DNA of 64,000 nucleotides, taken from assembly GCF_046630445.1 (NCBI RefSeq), contig NC_092333.1:707635001-707699000 (forward strand). The letters run 5' to 3'. The DNA is from Rutidosis leptorrhynchoides (Eukaryota; Streptophyta; Magnoliopsida; Asterales; Asteraceae). Position 1 is the stretch's first letter, and each line of letters starts with the position of its first letter. A program made the translations under genes and the position numbers. The notes under the pieces are model-generated. The model searched no databases, was not told the DNA's origin, and saw nothing but the letters and a program-made list of their open reading frames with translations. Below are positions 23,515 to 33,621 of this stretch, piece by piece.

Positions 23515-24112
23515 ACAGAGGAGTATTATTATTATTATATATTTTGAACTCGGCAGAAGCTCGTTGCATTTATAGGACATTTCTGATTTTGGCTGCTCCG
23601 CGAGTGCGGAGGTTCTATGCTTTAAAGCTCCGCGAGTGCGGAGGTCAGGAATCCAGCTCACATTTTTTTGGCCATTTGCTTGTCGACATTATATAAAAAT
23701 ATATATAATATATAAATAATTTATATAATTATTTAAATATTATATTATATTCTTGTGCATAGTTGACTCATAATTTTTAGTCCGTTGCGTCGGGCGTTGA
23801 TTGTTGGCTCAGGTCCTGGTTCCGGATTTTCGAACGTCCTTTCGTATAATTTAATAACTTGTACTTTCCGTTCCGCAACTTGTACTCTTGTCATTTTTAG
23901 ACGTTTCTTATCAATAAATTGAACCACTTGGATTGTATCTTGTACATTTGAGCTTTTTGGTCATTTGCGTCTTCAAATCATCGTTTTTGCCTTTTATCTT
24001 CGCACTTATTTAATATAAACGATTACAACTTACAATAGGACAATTACAACTAAATAATTTACATATTGGGAGGATATTGCTACTAAATATATGTTCATTT
24101 GGAGCACTATCA
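22139..24112 (-). repeat. Element C 5' LTR
   Basis: 1974 bp, paired with 16031-17996. Promoter on minus: palindromes CTCCGCGAGTGCGGAG at 23596-23611 and 23628-23643, TATAAAT at 23568-23574. An (AT)n run at 23449-23511 is longer than in the 3' LTR, so it changed after insertion. Confidence 0.93.
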
Positions 24113-24117
24113 CTTAT

Positions 24118-24181
24118 GCCCGGACTCGAACCCGCGACCTCTAGTTCAAACCCATACCCACCTAAACCATCCAACCGTCAT
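24118..24181 (-). repeat. Possible tRNA-derived SINE head, split by element C
   Basis: On minus: an A-box-like TGGTTTAGGTGGG (24157-24169), 24 bp later GGTTCGAGTCCGGGC (24118-24132), a good RNA polymerase III B box. With C removed, the sequence continues into 16030 and downward (CTTTTATTTTTGGGAC..), reaching the TTA-rich run about 70 bp on. A true tRNA gene is excluded: no acceptor-stem pairing or CCA-proximal structure is seen. Confidence 0.4.
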
Positions 24182-24293
24182 TGTTTTTCTGTTTTAATTA
24201 CTATCTTTAACTCTTTTAACCCTTTTCAAGCAGCAACATTTAGTCATCATCACCAACCATTAAACATCATTCATCATCATGTTTTTAATTCAT
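24118..24293 (-). repeat. Long LTR 'E', segment 2 (between C and D)
   Basis: The 176 bp between the two Athila insertions. It contains the tRNA-like head and a TCATCATCATG-rich stretch that continues after element D at 38165 (CATCATCATC). Joined across the TSDs of C and D it forms one uninterrupted sequence. Confidence 0.5.
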
Positions 24294-24893
24294 TGATAAT
24301 GCTAAAAAAGAACATATATTTCATAGCATTATCCCTCAAGAAAGACAAGCTTTTAGTTGCAATTGTTCTATTTACAAGTAATATTCGTTTAAATAATAAA
24401 AGGGGAAGACAAAAGACAGATTCGACGAATTGAAGGCGCAAATGACCAAAAAGCTAATAAGTACAAAGTACAATCAAAGTGGTTCAATTTATTGATGAGA
24501 AACGTCTAAAAATGACAAGAGTACAAGTTGTGAAACGCAAAGTACAAGATATTAAATCGTACGAAAAGGTGTTCGAAAATCTGGAACCGAGACATGAACC
24601 AACTTTCAGCACGCGATGCAACGGACCAAAAATTACAAGTCAACTATGCACAAGAATATAATATAACATATAAATAATTATATAAAATTATATATATATA
24701 TTATATTATATAATATAACGTCGACAAGAAAATGACCAAAAGTTGGTGAGCTGGAAGGCGTGCCTTCGCGATCTCGGAGTTGGAAGGCATAATTGCTTCG
24801 CGATAGCGGAGCAGTCATTTCAGAATCTGCCTATAAAAGGCCACGAAATCTGCCGAGTTCTTGACACCAAAATCTATCCTCTCTATCTCTCTG

Positions 24894-24933
<40 letters not shown>

Positions 24934-26169
24934 TAATTATAATTTTAATTTTAATTTAATAATAATGAGGGTATGTTAGCGAATGTTGTAAGGGTGTAAG
25001 TCGAAATTCTGTCCGTGTAACGCTACGCTATTATTAATCATTGTAAGTTATGTTCAACCTTTTTAAATTAATGTCTCGTAGCTAAGTTATTATTATGCTT
25101 ATTTAAATTGAAGTAATCATGATGTTGGGCTAAATATTAAAGACGGGGTAATTGGGCTTTGTACCATAATTGGGGTTTGGACAAAAGAACGACACTTGTG
25201 GAAATTAAACTATGGGCTATTAATGGGCTTTATATTTGTTTAATTAAATGATAGTTTGTTAATTTAATATAAAGATTTACAATTGGACGTACCTATAAAT
25301 AACCATATACACTCGATCGGACACGATGGGCGGGATATTTATAAGTACTAATAATCGTTCATTTAACCGGACACGAGAATGGATTAATAGTTAATGGACT
25401 TATTAAAACAGGGGTAAATTATATACAAGGAAAATTGGTATAATTATAGTTTAAGTCCCCAATTAGTTGGAATATTTGACTTTGGATATAAGGATAATTT
25501 GACGAGGACACTCGCACTTTATATTTATGACTGATGGACTGTTATGGACAAAAACCAGACGGACATATTGAATAATCCAGGACAAAGGACAATTAACCCA
25601 TGGTAATAAACTAAAATCAACACGTCAAACATCATGATTACGGAAGTTTAAATAAGCATAATTCCTTTATTTCATATTTCATCGCACTTTTATTTACTGT
25701 CATTTTATTTAATTGCAGTTTTAATTATCGTACTTTTTAATTATCGCAATTTTATTTATCGCACTTTAATCATTGTCAATTACTTTACGCTTTAAATTAA
25801 GTTACATCTATTTTTAATATTTTACATTAGGTTTTAACTGCGACTTAAGTTTTAAAATCGACAAACCGATCATTAAACGGTAAAAACCCCCTTTTATAAT
25901 AATAATACTACTTATATATATATATTTATATATTTACAAATATAGTTTTAAAAATATAGCGTTAAACTTGGCTAGATCCCTGTGGAACGAACCGGACTTA
26001 CTAAAAACTACACTACTGTACAATTAGGTACACTGCCTATAAGTGTTGTAGCAAGGTTTAGGAATATCCACTCTATAAATAAATAAATAACTTGTGTAAA
26101 ATTGTATCGTATTTAATAGTATTTCGTAGTAAAAATATAACTATTTCGTATACACCTCTACACACATCA
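24294..26169 (+). repeat. Element D 5' LTR
   Basis: 1876 bp, TGATAATGC..CACATCA. The promoter has CTTCGCGATCTCGGAG-type palindromes at about 24764-24779 and 24796-24811 and TATAAAAGG at 24832-24840. An (AT)n run (24897-24930) follows the expected start site. Related to the LTRs of C. Confidence 0.93.
24763..24840 (+). promoter_or_regulatory. Element D LTR promoter
   Basis: Two GC-rich imperfect palindromes 16 bp apart, then TATAAAAGG 20 bp later; transcription would start near 24865-24870. The 3' LTR repeats this, with TATAAAAGG at 36689-36697. Confidence 0.65.
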
Positions 26170-26177
26170 AGTATTTT

Positions 26178-26195
26178 TGGCGCCGCTGCCGGGGA
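26178..26195 (+). other. Element D primer-binding site
   Basis: TGGCGCCGCTGCCGGGGA, nine bases after the LTR end, an Athila-type tRNA primer site. It fixes the plus orientation. Confidence 0.92.
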
Positions 26196-27437
26196 ACCCT
26201 AAACGCCGAAAGCGCAACGCTATAAAAAAAAGAAGTTTTATTAAGTCGTAATCTATTTCTGTAAAAATATACGTTTTAAATATTAAAAATACAAGAAAAA
26301 GAGAAATATATCTATATTTTTAAGTTTAGTTAAATTAAAAAGTTTATATTTTTTTATTGTGAAAAAGTTATAAAAAAAAGTAATAAGTTATATTTATATT
26401 TTATATATATTAAAAACAGAAAAAAAAAAAATCCTGCACGAAATCCTGCCTACATCAGATTCTGAACCTGCATATCTCCGCGATCTCGAAGAAAACAAGG
26501 CAAAACCTACGCGATCGCGTAGCCTGCACCAACATGTCTGATCCTTAATCTGCACAAATTAGGGTTTAATTTAAAATTAATTATTATTATTAAACCTAAT
26601 TAGGGTTTTTAATTAATAATTAGTTTTTAAGATTAGTTTTTAAGTAATATTGAATTTTTAAGTTTTAACTAGTTTTAATACTTTATAAAGTTAATACTTT
26701 TATAGAATACTTATTATAAAAATAATATTTTTATAAAAATTGTATTTTTACAACTTTAAGTTTTATTTTTAAAATTTCGTACCTTTTTAATCGTTTATTC
26801 GTCATATTTATATTTTTCGTTCGTAATTAGTTTTAAACTTAATATTTTTCCGTAGTATTTCTAGATCTTTAAGTTTTGCCGTAAAATTCCTTAAGTACTT
26901 TTTCTTTAGATTAAGATTTAGACGCTTTAGAATTTTACGACGTTATTTATCGCTTTAGTTTTTAATATATTTTAGTACTTTTCTAAGTTATTGTCGTTTT
27001 GGATATAGTATTTATTTTAAGCTTTAATACCTTTAGACGTACTTTTTAATTCCTTTTTAAGTTTCGACGCGCTACGTTCTTTTTATTATTTTTCAACCTT
27101 TTATTTTTCGACGTTTTTCGACGCGCTCTTTTTCTTTCTTATTTCTCGACGCTCTAGTTTTTTTTAGGACTTAGAATTTTTTCTATTTCTTCTCTAAAAT
27201 TTCTTTAAATTTCGACGAAAAATTATTTTAAGTGGTTAAATTGATAGACATCCAAAATTTTCTGGTTCGTAGTAATAGTTGGATTTGTTAGTGGCGAGTT
27301 GTGGGCTTCCGATTTAAAGGGTCCTGGCTACCTGCTGCATCTATTGGCTATTCGAAACGTGGACAAAATCAGAAAAGTCTATTAATTTGATAACTTTAAT
27401 GATTTTTATCTTTTATAACTAATAGGATATTCAGTGA
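26196..27437 (+). other. Element D untranslated leader
   Basis: 1.24 kb, T/A-rich, no ORF. Palindromic GC patches TCTCCGCGATCTCG (about 26475) and TACGCGATCGCGTA (26508-26521) echo the LTR pair. It aligns by eye with the leader of C, read on minus. Confidence 0.7.
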
Positions 27438-29500
27438 ATGCACCGAGCAAAACGTTCACCACCTTTAATACGTTCACCACCTATAACTCGATCAAGACAT
27501 CTAGCCAATATTGTCGCCGTTGATTTTTCTTTAGAGTCGTCATCCAGTCGACCAAGTACTCCAATTCAAATTTCCGATAATCCATTTTTTGAACCCGACC
27601 TCACAATTGAGAATCCGGAGGATATTCAGGGACAATTCAGAGATCCTGAACCATTAATCTTTCCTCCGGAACCACCAATCATTCAAACAGAGATTGTCGA
27701 GGAACAACCCATTAAATTAGAATCATCTAGTGATTCAGATTCAGCAAATTCAATAATGGAGAATCTGGAACCTCTAAGTATGGAAGATCGAATGAGAGCT
27801 AAACACACTGGCCAAGGTCACACAATTACTCAACCAGACATTAATGCGCCAGATTATGAAATCAAAGGACAAATCCTACACATGGTAACTAATCAATGCC
27901 AATTTAGTGGTGCGCCGAAGGAAGATCCAAATGAACATCTTCGTACCTTTAATAGGATCTGTACACTATTTAAAATAAGAGAAGTGGAGGATGAACAGAT
28001 ATATCTCATGTTATTTCCCTGAACTTTAAAGGGAGAAGCCAAAGATTGGTTAGAATCGTTAACTGAAGGGGCGATTGATACATGGGACATTTTAGTTGAA
28101 AAATTTCTTAAACAATTATTTTCGGCATCTAAAGCCGTAAGACTTCAAGGAGAAATTGTTACGTTCACACAAAAGCCAAATGAAACTCTATATGAAGCAT
28201 GGACAAGATTTGAAAAGTTGTTAAGAGGATGTCCGCAACATGGTTTAGACACTTATCAAATAGTACAAATATTCTACCAAGGATGCGACATCACTACAAG
28301 AAAAGACATCGATATAGCAGCTGGTGGTTCTATTATGAAGAAAACCGCAACTGACGCTTACAAAATTATTGATAACACTGCTTCCCACTCACATGAGTGG
28401 CACCAAGAAAAAGATATCGTTAGATCATCTAAAGCTGCTAGAGCCGATTCTAGCCATGACTTTGATTCCATTTCTGCAAAGATAGATGCTGTCGAGAGAC
28501 GAATGGAAAAGATGACTAAAGATATTCACTCAATACGAATTAGTTGTGAGCAGTGTGGAGGACGACATTTGACAAAAGATTGTCTCAGTATTGAACAAAC
28601 AATGGAACAAAGAGAGAATGTTTCATACATTAACCAAAGGCCTGGAAATAATTATCAGAATAATTATCAATCGCCAAGACTAATTTACAATAAAACCAAA
28701 ATTATAACCGAAATGTTCCATACAACAACCAACAAGGTCCTAGCAATCAACAAGTATCCAACAATACTTACAATCAGCAAAGACCTATTTTTCAAAATAA
28801 ACCACCACAAACCGATGATAAAAAGCCAAATTTAGAAGACATGATGTCAAAGCTAGTTGAATCTCAAACTCAATTTTTCACATCTCAGAAACAAACGAAT
28901 AAACAAAATGCCCAAGCATTTAGAAATCAACAAGTTTCGATTCAAAATTTGGAACAAGAAGTAAGCAACCTAGCAAGGTTAATATGTGAAAGAAAACCGG
29001 GAAGTTTACGAAGTGATACAAATGCTAACCACCGGAATGAAACAGCTAAAGCCATTACCACAAGAAGTGGCATTACACTTAAACCACCTGAAATACCTGT
29101 AATTTCTGATGACGCTATTCCTACTCTACAAGAACCACAACCTGAGCAAGATAAGGAAACAGAACCGGTAGTTGAAAAGGTTAAAGAAGATAACACAGTT
29201 AAGGCTAAACCTTATGTTAAACCATACCAACCACCACTTCCTTACCCGAGTAAAATGAGAAAAGAAAGACTTGAAGCCGAGCAATCCAAATTCTTGGATA
29301 TGTTTAAACAAATAAATCTTAATATTCCTTTCATTGATGTGATTTCAGGAATGCCTAGATATGCTAAATTTCTGAAAGATCTAATCACAAATAGAAAGAA
29401 AATGGAAGAACTCTCGGCTGTTACTATGAATGCTAATTGTTCTGCAGTGCTGTTGAATAAAATACCAGAAATCAGATCCAGGAAGTTTCACAATTCCATG
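27438..29500 (+). pseudogene. Element D gag (broken)
   Basis: ATG at 27438 (MHRAKRSPPLIRSPP). The gag core runs from about 27850 to 28300 (FSGAPKEDPNEHLRTFNRIC, LKGEAKDWLESL, YEAWTRFEKLLRGCPQHGL), with the zinc knuckle CEQCGGRHLTKDC near 28545-28585 and a long Gln/Asn-rich tail, then a proline-rich linker to FLDMFKQINLNIPF. Gag forms the virus-like particle and binds element RNA. Damage: TGA at 28020-28022 where Trp is expected, a frameshift near 28.69 kb and another near 29.47 kb at the protease border. The fragments stay collinear, so the lesions postdate a working copy. Confidence 0.9.
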
Positions 29501-29504
29501 TTTT

Positions 29505-32500
29505 TTGGGTAGTCTTAGTTCAATAGAAGCATTGGCAGATTTAGGTGCTAGTATAAATTTAATGTCGTATTCACTATACGCTAAACTAGACCTTGGAGAA
29601 TTGAAACCAATAAGAATAAGTATACAACTAGCCGATCGATCAGTAAAATATCCTAGAGGGATAATGGAAAACATGCTAGTTAAAGTCGGTACTTTAGTAT
29701 TTCTAGTAGATTTTATTATTCTGGACATGAAAGAAGATTCTCGAGTTCCTCTCATATTAGGAAGACCATTCTTAAATACGGCTAAAGCAATAATAGACGT
29801 GTTCGGTAAGAAACTGACCCTAAGTATAGAGGACGAGAGTGTTACCTTTTCTGTTGATAGAGCCATGCAACAACCGCAATCTGCAGATGATACATGTTAT
29901 TATATTCAAACTATAGATTCACATGCAGAATTGTTAGAAGAATTTCCAGAATTACAAGGAACAGGAGAATGTTCTTTAGGAGAAGGAACTGAACCAATTG
30001 ATGAAACTGAAATGTTAGCTACACTTATGGCTAACGGATATGAACCAACAACAGAAGAAATTCAAATGCTAAAATAAGAAGACAGATATCGATATAAATC
30101 ATCGATAGAAGAACCACCGACATTAGAGTTAAAGCCACTTCCAAACCATTTGGAATATGCTTATTTACATGGTGAATCTGAATTACCTGTAATAATATCG
30201 TCTTCTCTTACTGAAAATGAAAAATCTCAACTCATTTCTGTGCTAAAAGCTCATAAACCAGCTATTGCATGGAAGATTCATGACATTAAAGGAATAAGTC
30301 CTTCGTATTGCACACATAAAATCCTTATGGAAGAAGGTCATAAAACGTATGTGCAACGCCAACGAAGACTAAATCCTAATATGCAAGATGTTGTTAAGAA
30401 AGAAATTATTAAACTGCTTGATGCAGGTTTAATTTATCCAATTTCTGATAGTCCATGGGTAAGCCCAGTTCAATGTGTACCTAAGAAAGGTGACATGACT
30501 GTCATCACAAATGAAAAAAAATGAGATTATTCCTACTAGGACTGTAACAGGATGGCGTGTTTGTATTGATTATAGAAAATTAAATGACGCCACCAGAAAA
30601 GATCACTTTCCCTTACCTTTCATTGATCAAATGTTGGAAAGATTAGCCGGGAATAGTTACTATTGTTTTCTTGATGGTTTTTCGGGATATTTTCAAATTC
30701 CAATAGCACTCGAAGATCAAGAGAAAACCACATTTACATGCCCTTATGGTACTTTTGCTTACAAACGCATGCCATTTGGACTTTGCAACGCCCCTGCAAC
30801 CTTTCAAAGGTGCATGATGGCAATTTTTCACGACATGATAGAAGAATGCATGGAAGTTTTCATGGATGACTTTTCAGTCTTCGGTGATACATTTGAGTCA
30901 TGTCTAGTTAATCTTGAATGAATGCTTATTAGATGCGAACAATCAAATCTAGTACTTAATTGGGAGAAATGCCATTTCATGGTTAAAGAATGCATCGTTC
31001 TTGGTCATAAAATTTCAAAGGAAGGAGTTGAAGTGGATAGAGCTAAAGTAGATGTAATTGCTAAACTTTCACATCCCACCAATGTTAGAGGAGTTAGGAG
31101 TTTTCTAGGGCAAGCCGGTTTTTACCGACGTTTCATAAAAGATTTTTCTAAAATTGCCACTCCTATGAATAAACTCCTAGAAAAGGATGCTCCATTCATC
31201 TTTTCAGATGAATGCATCAAATCTTTTAATATTCTTAAAGAAAAATTCACTAATGCGCCGATCATGATAACTCCAAATTGGAATCTACCATTTGAACTAA
31301 TGTGCGATGCAAGTAATTTTGCAATGGGAGCCGTTTTAGGACAAAGGATTGAAAAATAATTTCAACCTATATATTATGCTAGTAAAACGATACAAGGAGC
31401 ACAAACGAACTACACAACTACTGAAAAAGAACTCCTTGCCATTGTCTTTGCTTTTGACAAATTTCGTTCATATCTCGTTCTAGCTAAAACGGTGGTCTAT
31501 ACCGACCATTCTGCTCTTAGATATCTATTTTCAAAACAAGATGCTAAACCACGATTAATCCGTTGGATATTACTCTTACAAGAGTTTGATATTGAAATCC
31601 GAGACAAAAAGGGAGCAGAAAATCTCGCCGCTAATCATCTTTCTCGTCTTGAAAATCCCGAATTAGAAGTTCTAAATGAATCGGCCATACAAGATAACTT
31701 TCCTGATGAATATCTGTTGAAGATAGATTATAGTGAAATTCCATGATTTGCAGACTATGCAAACTACTTAGTATGTGGATTCCTTGAAAAAGGGTTGTCG
31801 TACTAAAAACGAAAGAAATTCTTTAGTGATATAAAACACTATTTCTGGGAAGATCCACATTTGTTTAAAAGTTGTCCCGATGGAATAATACGCCGATGTG
31901 TATTCGGAGATGAAGCCAATCAAATCTTAAACCATTGTCATACAGGACCAACAGGAGGGCATTATGGGCCTCAGCTCACAGCAAGAAAAGTTTACGATGC
32001 TGGATTCTATTGGCCTACAATTTTCAAAGACGCACACCTTCTTTGCAAATCCTGTGATGCTTGTCAAAGGGCAGGAAAAATAAGTCGACGGGATGAAATG
32101 CCACAAAATGTCATTCAAGTATGTGAAGTATTTGACGTTTGGGGTATTGACTTTATGGGTCCATTTCCAAAATCTCATAATAATCTATACATTCTCGTTG
32201 CCATTGATTATGTATCTAAATGGGCGGAAGCACAACCTCTCCCAACTAACGATGCACGAGTTGTAGTCAACTTTTTAAAACGTCTTTTTGCAAGGTTTGG
32301 AACACCGAAAGCTTTAATAAGTGATCGGGGTACTCATTTCTGTAATAATCAACTTGAGAAAGTTCTCAAAAGATATGGAGTAACTCATAAAATCTCAACC
32401 GCTTATCATCCACAAACAAGTGGACAAGTTGAAAATACCAACCGAGCTTTAAAGCGTATTCTAGAGAAAACCGTAGGATCAAATCCGAAGGAACGGTCCA

Positions 32501-33033
32501 ATAAATTGGAGGATGCACTCTGGGCTTTTAGAATAGCCTACAAAACTCCAATTGGAACCACACCTTTTAGACTCGTTTACGGAAAAGCATGTCACCTTCC
32601 AGTAGAAATTGAACACAAAGCATTTTGGGCTTTGAAGACATGTAATCTTGATTTACATGAAGCCGGACGTCTATGGTTAAGCCAACTAAACGAATTAGAA
32701 GAATTAAGACATGAAGCATATGAAAATTCGTTAATCTATAAAGAAAGAACGAAGAAATGGCATGATAAAAGAATCAGAAGTTCAAAAGAATTTAAAGAAG
32801 GAGACATAGTTCTTCTTTTCAATTCACGATTCAAGCTATTTCCTGGAAAATTGAAATCAAGATGGTCTGGACCATTCATAGTCAAAAGAGTTTTCCCATA
32901 CGAAACAGTAGAATTAATAAATTCAAATGGGATTGAATTTAAGGTTAATGGTCACAGAGTTAAACATTACATAGATAGTCCAATGGAAGTTGAAGATGAA
33001 GTTAATCACAATTTCGACACCACAGCTAACTAA
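29505..33033 (+). pseudogene. Element D pol: protease, RT, RNase H, integrase (broken)
   Basis: Domains in order: aspartic protease (ADLGASINLM near 29535, VPLILGRPFL near 29750); RT (SPWVSPVQCVPKKG near 30450, KRMPFGLCNAPATFQRC, catalytic FMDD at 30859-30870); RNase H (CDASNFAMGAVLG near 31305, [30 protein letters not shown]); integrase (zinc [18 protein letters not shown] near 31935-32060; DDE residues in [17 protein letters not shown] and [12 protein letters not shown]). Lesions: TAA 30075-30077; a frame change at the eight-A run 30514-30521; TGA 30919-30921; TAA 31357-31359; TGA 31744-31746; TAA 31804-31806. The integrase core from 31861 on is open. Athila lineage by motif style. Confidence 0.93.
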
Positions 33034-33204
33034 GTGTGAGAAGGTTCGAATCTTTTTAGGGTACTATAAATTTCTGTTAGAGTTAGATATTCTGTTTTCG
33101 TGTAGTTTCCGAGAATGGAATCTGAATGGTCTTTCCCTAGCAGACCCTAAAGAACTAGTCTTCTTCCCCCATTCTGAATTTTTATTTTTTTTGGGTTTTA
33201 CGAG

Positions 33205-33621
33205 ATGAAGAATTCCTTTGATCTGAACCATGGTCTAATGCTACACGCTATGATTACTAAACGTAATAATGACACACTTCCGAGTGAACTGGTATCATTC
33301 ATAAGAGGCAAAATGGACGGAGTAAGAAAAGAACTCAGAAAAGATCATCATAAGATACATTTTGGTAAAGGAAAATCAAAATCCGCAACAAAAAGAAGAG
33401 CACGACACCTTGAAAGATGTTATAAATGCGGAAAATGGTCACACGAAGGTAAATGTTCAAATAATCAAACATATTCAAATGCCGAATTTGTTACTCTATG
33501 CAGAGAAGGGCCGTTTATATGTTTAGAAGAAAAGATATTGAAGAATCGAGGATATGCTTACGTAGCTATGGAGAACCAAATCACACGACTCTCTTATGAG
33601 TCGGCAAAAGCAGGTCTCTGA
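33205..33621 (+). CDS. Element D small basic CCHC ORF after integrase
   Basis: 138 codons, ATG to TGA, 171 bp after pol. The N-terminal half is Lys/Arg-rich (KELRKDHHKIHFGKGKSKSA, TKRRARHLERC), then CYKCGKWSHEGKC (CX2CX4HX3C, one residue short of a standard zinc knuckle), then an unremarkable C-terminus. It occupies the slot where some Athila elements have an env-like ORF, but no signal peptide or membrane segment is present. It is intact while gag and pol are broken; at this length that could be chance. A nucleic-acid-binding accessory protein is possible (inference). Confidence 0.5.
   Translation: MKNSFDLNHGLMLHAMITKRNNDTLPSELVSFIRGKMDGVRKELRKDHHKIHFGKGKSKSATKRRARHLERCYKCGKWSHEGKCSNNQTYSNAEFVTLCREGPFICLEEKILKNRGYAYVAMENQITRLSYESAKAGL

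Larger units (their letters stand above)
16031..24112 (-). mobile_element. Element C: complete non-autonomous Athila-type retrotransposon
   Basis: It is bounded by the 5-bp target duplication CTTAT (16026-16030 and 24113-24117). LTRs are 16031-17996 and 22139-24112, ending TG..CA. On minus: 5' LTR, six bases, primer site TGGCGCCACTGCCGGGGA, leader, one ORF region, a 1.8-kb noncoding 3' part, polypurine tract, 3' LTR. There is no protease, RT, RNase H or integrase in the 4.1-kb interior. LTR, leader and 3' part are clearly related to element D, which could supply proteins in trans. Classification rests on the Athila-type primer site and the similarity to D, which has an Athila RT and integrase. 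Confidence 0.92.

Noticed and set aside
24118-24190. Functional tRNA gene
   Set aside because: Pol III box-like motifs only; no cloverleaf or acceptor stem could be drawn.
24479-24931. ORFs near the start of element D LTR
   Set aside because: Recur as fragments in other LTR copies on both strands and end in an AT microsatellite.
29381-29866. 161-codon minus ORF over the element D protease
   Set aside because: A shadow of the protease frame on plus, which has clear motifs.
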